Of a DNA stretch of 48,464 nt, positions 31,930 through 40,223 are shown piece by piece. The stretch spans positions 17,048 through 65,511 of the forward strand of contig DS999534.1 of the NCBI GenBank assembly GCA_000158135.1, written 5' to 3'. Under the pieces are notes generated by a model. That model was not told the DNA's origin. It did no database searches and saw only the letters and a program-made list of their open reading frames with translations. Positions within the stretch are counted from its first letter, which is position 1. Every line of letters begins with the position of its first letter. The DNA comes from Rhodobacteraceae bacterium KLH11. GTDB taxonomy: Bacteria; Pseudomonadota; Alphaproteobacteria; Rhodobacterales; Rhodobacteraceae. The position numbers and the translations under genes were made by a program.

Positions 31930-32546
31930 TCGACGTCCCTCCTGGCGCTGCGGCGACGATCCAGGATCATCCCTGCTACAGCCATTGCGACGGTCAGGGC
32001 CGCAACCGGTACGCTCCATTCAACAGCGTTAGCCCGCAACACAGCGTTGTTCTCCAACCAGCCCGAATTCCGGAATACAGACGCGCCCAAGGTGATGTTG
32101 ATGCCAGAAAACCGGGCTATGAAGATAAAGAAGATGGTCAACCCACCCGGTACTGCCCCCGGATACCGGCTGAACCGGCGCGGGCTGTTCTTTTTTGACC
32201 GGGCGCGCTGATAGCTTTGTGCGGTTAACAGGCTTATGAGAAAAAATACGAGAATGGCGCTGAGAGAGCCGCCCAATCCGGCCAGCAGCCCCATCACCGG
32301 CAACAGCCACAAATCCCCCTGCCCGACTGCACGGCGCCCCATCACATATCGGATCGCAAGCCCCGAAAACCCCCAGACCACACAGCCCACAACCATGTCT
32401 TCAAAGGGAATGCCCAGATATAGATTCAGGCAGAACCCCGAAAGCGCCACTATTGCGAGCGCTACGAAATCGATCTCAAAAGACTGTATGTCTTCCACGA
32501 TCAATACCAGCAGGAACAGACTCAGGAGGATGACATAGAGAATCAT
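31926..32546 (-). CDS. prepilin peptidase (A24 family)
   Basis: 206 residues, membrane protein with about seven helices. The two catalytic aspartates are Asp19 (LIVEDIQSFEI) and Asp78 in the GxGD motif (AVGQGDLWLLPVMGLLAG). It lacks the N-terminal Cys-rich methylase part of PilD, so it is like CpaA/TadV or PilU of IncI plasmids. It should cut the leader peptides of PilS and the two PilV-like pilins encoded upstream. After the core, residues 108-206 carry a basic loop (RARSKKNSPRRFSR) and further helices. Confidence 0.88.
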   Translation of the reverse strand: MILYVILLSLFLLVLIVEDIQSFEIDFVALAIVALSGFCLNLYLGIPFEDMVVGCVVWGFSGLAIRYVMGRRAVGQGDLWLLPVMGLLAGLGGSLSAILVFFLISLLTAQSYQRARSKKNSPRRFSRYPGAVPGGLTIFFIFIARFSGINITLGASVFRNSGWLENNAVLRANAVEWSVPVAALTVAMAVAGMILDRRRSARRDVE

Positions 32547-32605
32547 TGCACAATCCCCTTAAAATGCGCCGCGCTAACGCGAAGATCCGACAGTTCCACA
32601 CGCAT
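32543..32605 (-). CDS. possible 20-residue mini-gene
   Basis: An ATG at 32605 overlaps the preceding stop (TGATG) and its own stop overlaps the prepilin peptidase ATG (ATGA). The peptide is MRVELSDLRVSAAHFKGIVQ. No family is recognised and no strong RBS precedes it. It may simply keep ribosomes moving between the 112-residue protein and the peptidase, or be chance. Confidence 0.3.
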   Translation of the reverse strand: MRVELSDLRVSAAHFKGIVQ

Positions 32606-32943
32606 CACTCTGCCCCCTTGTAGCTGCCGGACAGAGCCGCGCAGAATTCGGGTGCGGCGATCTCTTCCATGCAGTTCTGCCGGGGCTGGCGTGCGTCGAG
32701 AGCATCCTGGGGGTCCTCTTCTGCAAGGCGCAGCAGACCCGCCTGGTAAGCGGCAATACGTTTGAGCGCCCGCACATCTGCCAACAACTCCTGCCGCAGG
32801 GCGATGATGTCGCGCAGATCAGTGTTTTCCGGGTCAGCCTGTCGAACCTCCTGTGCCGGCGCTGTCGTTGCAGTCACCAACAGACCCAGCCCGCCAAGAA
32901 AACCCAGCTGTATTATGAGTAAGACCTTCAGCATCCCGAGCAT
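32605..32943 (-). CDS. small exported protein of the pilus cluster
   Basis: 112 residues (start at 32943, or three codons later at 32934). An N-terminal hydrophobic segment (LLIIQLGFLGGLGLLVTATT) ending near APAQE acts as signal peptide or anchor. A helical section follows (RDIIALRQELLADVRALKRI) and the end has two cysteines (RQNCMEEIAAPEFCAAL), possibly one disulfide. No family recognised. It starts inside the last codons of the PilV-like gene before it, so it is part of the pilus operon; perhaps a minor pilus or assembly factor. Confidence 0.6.
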   Translation of the reverse strand: MLGMLKVLLIIQLGFLGGLGLLVTATTAPAQEVRQADPENTDLRDIIALRQELLADVRALKRIAAYQAGLLRLAEEDPQDALDARQPRQNCMEEIAAPEFCAALSGSYKGAE

Positions 32944-34073
32944 GTCCCCGTGGTCAATATCTGAATCTGTCCGGTGGTTGCGGTCGTCTCGGTCCCAAAT
33001 ACATCGTCGGCCGCCAGCGTACCTGCGGTCACGGAATGTGCCTCGATGTCACCAGCCGTCAGACCTGTCACCGCCAGAACATCCAGTGTCGTGGTGCCCT
33101 CGACCACGATATCCTGTTGCACAGCAACCGAACCGCCGACTGACAGTGTGTCCGCATCCAGTGTTCCGATGGTGGCCTGATCGGTGACCGATATTGCGTC
33201 AGCCGTAACCGAACCGTTGATCGTCGCCGTGCTGGCACTTATGGAGCCGGTCACATTCAGGTTGCTTGTGGCCGCAACATCACCATCAACCGAAAGTGTT
33301 CCGATGATCCTGTCCGCCTGCAGTTCCGATGTGACCGTCACCTGATCAGCTTCCAGTGTCCCTGCCCCGGTGAGGTTGAACCCGTTCATGTCCAGATCCG
33401 TTTCCATCCGGTTCAACTCGGGATAGTTCGGCTGCGCCGTGCGATGCAGGAAGGGCAGAACATCCCGGTCCATGCGCAGTATCCGGATTGCAACTGCGTC
33501 CCATCCCAACGGCGCGTCGGCGAGGGACTGAACCCCGGACAGGTCGTAATCAATGCCCGGCCCACGCAGGCGGGTCGTGTCATCGGGCGGCACAAAGCCC
33601 ACCAACCCGACCCCTTCCCCGCCTGCCGGTATATAGGCAGCGTTGTCTTCACCCGGGAGCGCAGTGGCGCGCGCCAGCAGAACCAACTCCTCCGAACCGC
33701 GCGCATGCAGGATGAGCGTGATCTCGCGGCGCAGCGCCGTCAGTTGGTCACTCCCGGCGCTCCAGAGCCCTTCCGCTTCCAGATCCGCAAGCGTCAGAAC
33801 CTGTGCATTCCCCACCCCGATCTCCGAATTGATCCGGTCGTCGAGATCGCGCAGGGCCAGCGTTGCTCCTGCATCCACCACCTGCGTCAGCAAACGTGCC
33901 TCGTTCAAGCCCTGGTGATCGCGGACATAGCGCGCTCCTATCTCTATCCCAAGCCCCAGAACCGGGATGAGGATGAGCAGAACCAAAGCCGTCTCGATCA
34001 GCAGCGAGCCCCGGCGTGCGCGGCGAGGAATGCGCAGGATTTGTGTTTGGTATAACTTCAGCATCCGTCGCAT
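32928..34073 (-). CDS. PilV-like adhesive pilin 2
   Basis: 381 residues. Prepilin-type N-terminus RRARRGSLLIETALVLLILI with cleavage after Gly22 and Glu at +5. The middle (about 60-230) is globular, with MNGFNLTGAGTLEADQVTV as transition. From about 235 there is a repetitive Val/Thr/Ala/Asp-rich stretch (GSISASTATINGSVTADAIS VTDQATIGTLDADTLSVGGS) that looks like a beta-solenoid. The last residues are TGTCSGC, and the stop follows directly. It resembles IncI PilV, a tip adhesin with a pilin N-terminus and variable C-terminus. Neighbouring pilin 1 has the same plan. Confidence 0.7.
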   Translation of the reverse strand: MRRMLKLYQTQILRIPRRARRGSLLIETALVLLILIPVLGLGIEIGARYVRDHQGLNEARLLTQVVDAGATLALRDLDDRINSEIGVGNAQVLTLADLEAEGLWSAGSDQLTALRREITLILHARGSEELVLLARATALPGEDNAAYIPAGGEGVGLVGFVPPDDTTRLRGPGIDYDLSGVQSLADAPLGWDAVAIRILRMDRDVLPFLHRTAQPNYPELNRMETDLDMNGFNLTGAGTLEADQVTVTSELQADRIIGTLSVDGDVAATSNLNVTGSISASTATINGSVTADAISVTDQATIGTLDADTLSVGGSVAVQQDIVVEGTTTLDVLAVTGLTAGDIEAHSVTAGTLAADDVFGTETTATTGQIQILTTGTCSGC

Positions 34074-35257
34074 GATCCACTCACTGTCAGTTGTTGAATC
34101 GTGGCGCGAACGGCGGTCAGGGTTGTTAGATCGGCCGTGCCCGCGTGCACACGATCTTTGGCCAGCACATCGCTGGCGATCACATCGTTCACTCCGATCA
34201 TGTCACCCTTGATCGTCACCACATCGCCAAACATGTCCGTGGCCTGGAGCGGACCAGCTGTCACCGAGAACGTGTCTGCGGAAACAACGCCTGATACCGC
34301 GGTCTGCCCAGCCTGCAGCTCCGTCGCGCCAGCCAGACCAAGACCCAGAGCGGTTGTGACCTGCAGAGAAGAAGCCGTGATCCCGTCATCGAGTGCCAGA
34401 CTGCCGGACACCGCCTCAAGCGAACCTGTGTGCTGTTTTGCCTCGACATCTCCGGTCACAGTCCCGATCGCCGCGAACCCTGCCGTGCTGCTGCCCATCC
34501 CGGTGATGTCATTGCCGCCCAGATCAAACGCTCCATCCCCGTCAGCAAAGCCAGGAACCGGGTGGCCCGCCCGCTCGTCCCGAAGTACGTAGTCTTCCGG
34601 GACACCGGAGAGTGAGGCCGTCAGGATGGCAGTTTCGTTATCTTGCAGCTTCCGACCAAGGATGTCTTCGGCCCGGTCCACTGCCGGAAGCAGACGATCG
34701 GCCAGATGTTTACCCTTGCGCCCCGAATTCAGTCCCATCCCTTCCAGCGCATCGAGAAGCCCGTCCAGATCTGCATAGGCCGCATCTTCGTTTGCGCTCA
34801 ACAGAAGCAAGCCGTAATTGTCCGGTTGTGAAGAGTTGCCTTCATAGAGATCGAGCACAAAATAACTCAGGTCGAACCCGGCAACATCCCAGGACACGAC
34901 CCCATCCGCCCAACTCTCAAAATATGAAGTACCCGTTTCTCCGATCTGCATGCCGCGCTGGGGCGACGCACCAGACCAACTCACGGATTCATCCTGAATC
35001 TCTTTGATGTAAAGGTCGAACAAAGACGCGATCTCCGCGATCTGCTGTGCCCGGGCGAGGTTGCGGGCCAGTTGCGCCTTGCGCAGTTCGCCCTGCATCA
35101 CCAGTGATAGGGACATCGTGGCGATCAGCAGCGCCAATGCCGCACCAGTCATGAGCGACCCGCGTCTGGCCTTGCGGGGCATCCGATGCAGTTTGCAACC
35201 GCTGACCGGGAGCCAGCGGCGTAGACGGGATATGCAGACGCGGATCACGGGGGTCAC
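34058..35257 (-). CDS. PilV-like adhesive pilin 1
   Basis: 399 residues. Prepilin-like N-terminus PRKARRGSLMTGAALALLIA, cleavage expected after Gly33; the usual Glu at +5 is Gly here. A globular part (about 60-240) includes FVLDLYEGNSSQPDNYGLLL. DLGGNDITGMGSSTAGFAAI leads into a repetitive beta-rich stretch (GDVEAKQHTGSLEAVSGSLA, SSLQVTTALGLGLAGATELQ). The protein ends SGSCDGC. The last codons overlap the start of pilin 2 by 16 bases. A tandem duplication followed by divergence is likely. It lies one base after the PilS gene. Confidence 0.7.
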   Translation of the reverse strand: MTPVIRVCISRLRRWLPVSGCKLHRMPRKARRGSLMTGAALALLIATMSLSLVMQGELRKAQLARNLARAQQIAEIASLFDLYIKEIQDESVSWSGASPQRGMQIGETGTSYFESWADGVVSWDVAGFDLSYFVLDLYEGNSSQPDNYGLLLLSANEDAAYADLDGLLDALEGMGLNSGRKGKHLADRLLPAVDRAEDILGRKLQDNETAILTASLSGVPEDYVLRDERAGHPVPGFADGDGAFDLGGNDITGMGSSTAGFAAIGTVTGDVEAKQHTGSLEAVSGSLALDDGITASSLQVTTALGLGLAGATELQAGQTAVSGVVSADTFSVTAGPLQATDMFGDVVTIKGDMIGVNDVIASDVLAKDRVHAGTADLTTLTAVRATIQQLTVSGSCDGC

Positions 35258-35258
35258 C

Positions 35259-35885
35259 TCAGAAGGTCAACTCTACGTCGTTGGTGGTGTTGTCGCAGGC
35301 CGTGTCCACTGCACTTTCCGCCATCGGCAGAGAAATGGTTGTGGACTCGATTGTCAGGCTGTCCAACCCTGCGCCTGAATCCCGAAATGACAGCGCAACA
35401 GACTTGCAAGCCGAAGCTGACAGATCATGCACCGTGACCGTGAAATCCCGCTCGCCATCGCCCACAATGGTGATATCTGTGTCAAAGGGAGAGGTAAAAA
35501 TCCATGCGTTGTTGTTATCCCGTGACAGTTGCTGATCACTGAACCCCTCGCCGTCGAGAAAACCCACCAGGCTTTGGTTGGCATAGACCCCGGAATAGCT
35601 GTGGAACCGCTCGATCACGGAGACCGCCCGGACCAGTTGAATTTGCAACTCGGTGGATCGCTGCGCATCCCTTTGGCCGTTGTAGAGCGTGACCGCCCCA
35701 ATCACGATTGGAATAATGAGCATCAGCGCAAACATCGCATCCGTCATGAAACTGCCAGCACGACTGCGGCGCGGGTGGCGCATCCTGCACTTCGCGCGCG
35801 ATGTGCGGGTCAGCACAGGGTGTTCCATCATCGGTTCTGTCCGGTCACCGGGATTGCCCGGGAAAACAAGGGGTGGTGTCATCAT
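35259..35885 (-). CDS. PilS-like type IVb major pilin
   Basis: 208 residues including a long leader (about 44 residues; cleavage after Gly44 in RRSRAGSFMTDAMFALMLII). Asp takes the usual Glu place at +5. AVSVIERFHSYSGVYANQSL is the pilin alpha-helix to loop region, and two cysteines near the end (SACKSVALSF and DTACDNTTNDVELTF) should form the D-region disulfide, as in R64 PilS and other type IVb pilins. AAGAAGG before the ATG at 35885 (or 35882) supports this start. It follows PilR in the operon with a 74-base gap, the largest inside the pilus block, which may hold an extra promoter. Confidence 0.72.
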   Translation of the reverse strand: MMTPPLVFPGNPGDRTEPMMEHPVLTRTSRAKCRMRHPRRSRAGSFMTDAMFALMLIIPIVIGAVTLYNGQRDAQRSTELQIQLVRAVSVIERFHSYSGVYANQSLVGFLDGEGFSDQQLSRDNNNAWIFTSPFDTDITIVGDGERDFTVTVHDLSASACKSVALSFRDSGAGLDSLTIESTTISLPMAESAVDTACDNTTNDVELTF

Positions 35886-35959
35886 AGGCCTTCTTTCTTG
35901 GGTCAGGATTGATGAGAGTGAGTGGTTTGAAGACGGGTGTTTCGAATGAAGATGTTTCC

Positions 35960-37006
35960 CTATTGAACCTGGATGGATTGAACGATCGACATGGTACTGA
36001 GCATCGTGCCGCCCATGGCGGCGGCGATGGCGGCGAGCACCACCACATTCAGAATGGCGGTGCGTTCTTTCACAACCGTGTCGAACCGGTCGATCCAGCT
36101 GTCCAGAAACCCTGAGAATTTGTCGATCCAGTTCTCCTGGCCTGACAACGCCCCCAGCGCCGCATTCAGATCCCGCGCCGGAAAGTCGTGACCGGTGGCC
36201 TTGAGGGCATCGCTCCAGCTGCGCGTTCGAAGTTGCCGGGCAATGGCGCCAATACGGGATTTGAGATAGGGAGAGGCGTCCGCCGCCATCTCTTCGAGCA
36301 CCGCCGAATTGAGCGTGACACCCATGCGGCCGAGTTCCGTCACCGTGAACATGAACCCGATCCCAGCCTGCATCTTGTAAAGCGAGAAGGGTGGGAACCG
36401 GTCAAAAAACGCCCGTGGAGCCTTGGTCCAGCGCACCGTTAGAACGCGCATCCCGATGATCGCCAGACCGATACAGACCAGAACAGCCCATTGGTTGGCG
36501 CTGAACCAGATGCAGAACGCCCCAAGCCATTGTGCGGGAAGGGGCCACTGGGACATCGGGGCGGTTTGCGCCAGAACCGGGTAGAGCGACGTGCCCAGCA
36601 TCTGAAATACCACGCCAACCAGTACGAGCATCAGGATCGGGCGTGCCAGTGCCGTTCGCAGCGCTCGCCTCAATGTGTCGCTCTGGGCCGCCAGCCGCAT
36701 CGCTGCCCGGACAACGCGCGATGACTCAGCGCTGCCAACCATCCGGAACAACAGCGCTTCCGCCCCCGGCGCATAGCGGCTGACCCGTTCCTCAAACTCG
36801 GCGCGGGGTATGCCCTCACGGATATCAAGCAGAACAGCGGCAACCGTGTCCTTGCGCTGTTCGCGGGCCACATCCGCCGCCGTTTCCAGCGCATCGGACA
36901 GCATCAGACCCGAATCCATGAGATCGGCCACCAGTCTCCAGGTCTCCGCCCGGCTGCGCGCGTTGAACTTGAACCGACGCCAGGCTGTTGTCAGCATGTG
37001 CAGCAT
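35960..37006 (-). CDS. pilR: PilR/GspF-type pilus platform protein
   Basis: 348 residues with the two-fold GspF layout: the first cytosolic domain (RLVADLMDSGLMLSDALETA), membrane helices around 120-190, a second domain (FMFTVTELGRMGVTLNSAVL), and a last helix (ILNVVVLAAIAAAMGGTMLS). Such proteins form the inner-membrane platform turned by the assembly ATPase. Its start overlaps the stop of the small membrane protein gene (TGATG). In R64 the order is pilQ-pilR-pilS, as here. Confidence 0.88.
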   Translation of the reverse strand: MLHMLTTAWRRFKFNARSRAETWRLVADLMDSGLMLSDALETAADVAREQRKDTVAAVLLDIREGIPRAEFEERVSRYAPGAEALLFRMVGSAESSRVVRAAMRLAAQSDTLRRALRTALARPILMLVLVGVVFQMLGTSLYPVLAQTAPMSQWPLPAQWLGAFCIWFSANQWAVLVCIGLAIIGMRVLTVRWTKAPRAFFDRFPPFSLYKMQAGIGFMFTVTELGRMGVTLNSAVLEEMAADASPYLKSRIGAIARQLRTRSWSDALKATGHDFPARDLNAALGALSGQENWIDKFSGFLDSWIDRFDTVVKERTAILNVVVLAAIAAAMGGTMLSTMSIVQSIQVQ

Positions 37007-37182
37007 CAGCGACTACCTTTCGTGGTGGCGGAAGACGGGCTTTGCCGATCGCTGCCATAAAGCACATCACAAATCTGGCCGGGTACATCATAGACCCGGC
37101 ACTGGTCTTTGCTTGTGTACCAGGCAAGAACCAGCAACACCGCAAGGAGCCCGATCCCGATTTCGCCCCGGCTTAGTGGCAT
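37006..37182 (-). CDS. small membrane protein between pilQ and pilR
   Basis: 58 residues: MPLSRGEIGIGLLAVLLVLA then WYTSKDQCRVYDVPGQICDV, one membrane helix followed by a periplasmic part with two cysteines eleven residues apart, then a Ser/Arg tail. TGATG-type overlaps join it to both PilQ and PilR. It has no IncI counterpart that I know; a pilus accessory role is inferred from position only. Confidence 0.65.
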   Translation of the reverse strand: MPLSRGEIGIGLLAVLLVLAWYTSKDQCRVYDVPGQICDVLYGSDRQSPSSATTKGSR

Positions 37183-38846
37183 CAGCCCTCTCCCCATTTG
37201 AGAAACGCTTTCTGAACCGCATTCATCCGTTGGGTCAGATCGCCACGTTTCAGAACAACGTCCCGCGGATCGACACGGCCCGACAGAGCCAGTTCGGTCA
37301 TCTTCTGAGAAATCGTAATGCCGCCCAAACCACCATCGACCCGCGGCTTCAGCCAATGTTCCAATGCACCGATTGCATCCTTGTCCCGGACGCATTTGAG
37401 ATACCCGGTGTCAGGCTCGATCACTTCCCCAACTGCAATCTCTCGCCGGTAACCCCACCAGGCCAGCCGCCCTATCTCGTTGCTCTCCCGCTGGCAGGCC
37501 GCACAGCCCTCCGGGTTGCGCAGAAACAGCTCATCGCGATTGCCCTTAAGCGGGGCAAGCAACATCCTGTCATCCTCAGACAGATCAGCGTTCTTCATTG
37601 GGTGTTTGCAGTGATCGCAGAGCAGCGGCAACAGCGTTTGCTTGATCAGCAACCGGATCAGGCCGGGGTGGCTCAATTCCTCCGCAGGCACTCCCATGGA
37701 AATGAGCCGGAACGGAATACCGTTGGCACTTTCGACATGCAGGGTCGAATATAGCTGGTGACCCGACAGGATGAATTGCAGCAGCTTCGTACCGGCAATG
37801 CCGTTCCGGATTTCGCTGATGATACCCACATCGGGATTGATGCGCATAAAATGGCGCATCGCGTTCCCATAATGATGTGCCTGATCGTCTTCATTGCCTG
37901 CTGATTGCAACGGAATCTGGATGACACCAGAGCGTGTCAGTCGGTATTCAACCGGGTCTTCCACGGTTACCACCGATTTCCGCCCACCGTGCTGGTCGTA
38001 GAGCTGCGCGCCGTTTTTGATCAGCGTCGTTGATTTGCCATCCCCTGTCGCGCCGCCGAAGATGATCCCACCTCGCAAATCCGCCCGGGCCTGGCCAAGT
38101 TTGCTCAATATCTCGGCATCAAAGCCAAGATCATTCAGCCTGCCCGTGTCGTGGTCGTTGCTGTAAAACAGCCGGATCACCAGATGGGGAACAAGCTTTG
38201 TCTCACCTTCATGCGGGCCCATCGCGCAGCGCAGCTTGATCACGTTGGACGGAAGCGGCAACTTTTCCTGCGGGCTGATCGAAAAGCCCTGCATTCCCGC
38301 ATCCTGCATTGTAGGCGCACCGGCCCCTTTGTCCTGGGCATCAAATGCATAGGAAATTGCGGCAATGCCCTCGTTATGGGTCCAGGGTTGCCCGTAATTG
38401 AACTCGTTTCCGGCAACCCTGAAGCGGACTTCTGTTTTTGTCTCACGAAGATGGATCTTGATATCCGAAGCGCGCGCCTCGGCCGCCGCAACAATGGCAT
38501 CCCGCAGACGCTGCTGACCGCGTGTCTGCGCTGATTGATCCAGACCCGCATCCAGACCTGTTGAGAGTTCCGGTCGGTACAGATTGCGGATCTCTTCCAG
38601 CTCGACAGGTTCACGGGTACCGATTTGCGGGATACGCCCTGTTTCCTGCAGGCGCTGCAGCCCTTCGAGAAACACGTCCTGATGCTGGTAGCCTGCTGCC
38701 ACAAAGCATGTGCCATCCTCGCGCACCGCCGCGATGGCGGCAAAATCTTCATCTTCGTCCAGCACATCAATAATGCCATTGGGCAGTACCCGACGGTCCG
38801 GAGCCGACTGCCTGAAACGGCTTAAGATGTCTTGCAGAAAACTCAT
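37182..38846 (-). CDS. pilQ: PilQ/GspE-type pilus assembly ATPase
   Basis: 554 residues. Walker A GGATGDGKST at about 264-273, SVVTVEDPVEYRLTRSGVIQ (Asp box), Walker B PDVGIISEIRNG, His box HQLYSTLHVES, and a zinc tetracysteine (CDHCKHP ... EGCAACQ). It powers extension of the thin pilus. It overlaps PilP (ATGA) and the small membrane protein (TGATG). ARASDIKIHL near residue 126 is the N2 domain typical of the family. Confidence 0.93.
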   Translation of the reverse strand: MSFLQDILSRFRQSAPDRRVLPNGIIDVLDEDEDFAAIAAVREDGTCFVAAGYQHQDVFLEGLQRLQETGRIPQIGTREPVELEEIRNLYRPELSTGLDAGLDQSAQTRGQQRLRDAIVAAAEARASDIKIHLRETKTEVRFRVAGNEFNYGQPWTHNEGIAAISYAFDAQDKGAGAPTMQDAGMQGFSISPQEKLPLPSNVIKLRCAMGPHEGETKLVPHLVIRLFYSNDHDTGRLNDLGFDAEILSKLGQARADLRGGIIFGGATGDGKSTTLIKNGAQLYDQHGGRKSVVTVEDPVEYRLTRSGVIQIPLQSAGNEDDQAHHYGNAMRHFMRINPDVGIISEIRNGIAGTKLLQFILSGHQLYSTLHVESANGIPFRLISMGVPAEELSHPGLIRLLIKQTLLPLLCDHCKHPMKNADLSEDDRMLLAPLKGNRDELFLRNPEGCAACQRESNEIGRLAWWGYRREIAVGEVIEPDTGYLKCVRDKDAIGALEHWLKPRVDGGLGGITISQKMTELALSGRVDPRDVVLKRGDLTQRMNAVQKAFLKWGEG

Positions 38847-39631
38847 TGCGTAACGATCTCCGCGTCATAGAGATCTTCTACCGTTGCCTCTTCCGGGATC
38901 AGGCTGCCGCCATCACTTACTGCTGGCACGCCGGGATGCTTGAGCAGTGGTTTGCGTTCGCCGCAGGCCACAACCATCACCCCATCGCGCGTAATCTCGT
39001 CGATGCGCACATCATCGGGAAGGGTATGCCCTTCCCTGACGGTTCTCTCTTCACCCGTCGCAACATTCACCACCACGGCATTCAGCCCCGGCCCCATTAC
39101 CGGAGAGCCAAGAATGGCGACGATCTGGAACGGGGCCGCGCAGACCATCGCATCCGCCTTTTCATCTACGCGGCGGGCGTTTTCCAGCTCCTCCGCTTTG
39201 GCGGTCTTCAGGTCCACCGGGTCCGGGACAGGTTCGGGAGGCGCGATCGGCGCAGATACACGCGGCACAGATCGCTCGGGCTGATCCGGTTCGACCCGGG
39301 CAACCCGCGCGGGCTCCAGCAGGTCCTTCAGTTCACCGCGAACCGCTTGCTCGTTGCTCAGGATCAGCTTCACCTGCCCCTGGATGCTGACGCAGATCTT
39401 CAACACCTCGTTGTAAAGCGCAGCCGCATTCATCTGCTGTACATCAGTGTAGAGCGAGGTGTAGGCCGCCGACAGCTCATCGAACGGGCAACTCAGGATA
39501 TCCCGAGACTGCTCATCCGACCCTGCCTCAACCGTCATAAAGGCTTCAAGCTCGGTTTGAGCACGGCTTTCCACCACAAAACCGGCGCAGATTGCCAAAA
39601 ACAATATTGGTGCGAGTGCAGCGCGTTTCAT
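38843..39631 (-). CDS. pilP: PilP-like pilus assembly protein
   Basis: 262 residues with a signal peptide (AALAPILFLAICAGFVVESR). A helical middle (SAAYTSLYTDVQQMNAAALY) and a Pro-rich linker lead to a C-terminal beta domain (FQIVAILGSPVMGPGLNAVV, VREGHTLPDDVRIDEITRDG VMV), similar to the small domain of PilP that links platform and secretin. It sits just before pilQ as in R64. Assigned by this end and by position. Confidence 0.65.
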   Translation of the reverse strand: MKRAALAPILFLAICAGFVVESRAQTELEAFMTVEAGSDEQSRDILSCPFDELSAAYTSLYTDVQQMNAAALYNEVLKICVSIQGQVKLILSNEQAVRGELKDLLEPARVARVEPDQPERSVPRVSAPIAPPEPVPDPVDLKTAKAEELENARRVDEKADAMVCAAPFQIVAILGSPVMGPGLNAVVVNVATGEERTVREGHTLPDDVRIDEITRDGVMVVACGERKPLLKHPGVPAVSDGGSLIPEEATVEDLYDAEIVTQ

Positions 39632-39635
39632 GGGT

Positions 39636-40223
39636 TTATTTGTCCTCGTTCTGTGTGGGAAGGACGATCAGATCGGTCAGGACGATGTATGAATATGCCC
39701 CATCCAAAGCGAACACCTCGACGCCAGGTGGCAGAATCTGCCAGTGCCCGATCACCTCACCCGCATTTGCACCGGCAAATACGGTTCCGCCTTCAGCCAA
39801 TTGCGCACCCTCCGGCAGTGACCCGACAGGGCCGACCAAGCGGTTACCTATGATCTGTTCAAGCCGGGGAATGAACGGAGGTGTCTGATCCAGGAAAACG
39901 AGTTGATCTGCATTGGAAGCATCAAGAACGTCGATATCACCGCTTCGCCAATGCAACTCCAGCCGCCAGTCAGGCCGTGGTTTCGTTTGGACAGAGCCCC
40001 GTTCGGTAATCCGGCCATCTTCGAAAACACGCCAGACTTCGTCTAATGGCGCGTAGAGAACCACCCGTTCTTCGGTCGGCAGCTTCATCACCTTCCCAAA
40101 ATGCCCCACGATCCGGGACAGGTCATCTTCCTGTGTTGCTTGTTCGGCCGACAAGGTGGTGCCGAAGCAAGCGAAGACCAGAACGGTGGCCAGGGCAGGA
40201 TATTGCAGGCGAAAAAATCGCAT
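39636..40223 (-). CDS. exported protein of the pilus cluster, unknown
   Basis: 195 residues with a signal peptide ending about TLSAE. A mixed region (VVLYAPLDEVWRVFEDGRIT) is followed by beta-rich sequence (GPVGSLPEGAQLAEGGTVFA GANAGEVIGHWQILPPGVEV) resembling an SH3-like or PilP-type domain. Four bases separate it from PilP, so it may be a second lipid-free pilotin or PilP-like partner. No family is recognised. Confidence 0.6.
   Translation of the reverse strand: MRFFRLQYPALATVLVFACFGTTLSAEQATQEDDLSRIVGHFGKVMKLPTEERVVLYAPLDEVWRVFEDGRITERGSVQTKPRPDWRLELHWRSGDIDVLDASNADQLVFLDQTPPFIPRLEQIIGNRLVGPVGSLPEGAQLAEGGTVFAGANAGEVIGHWQILPPGVEVFALDGAYSYIVLTDLIVLPTQNEDK

Noticed and set aside
32928..35257. 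IncI-type shufflon
   Set aside because: No rci-like recombinase and no 19-bp-type inverted sfx repeats are seen; the two pilins are complete tandem genes.
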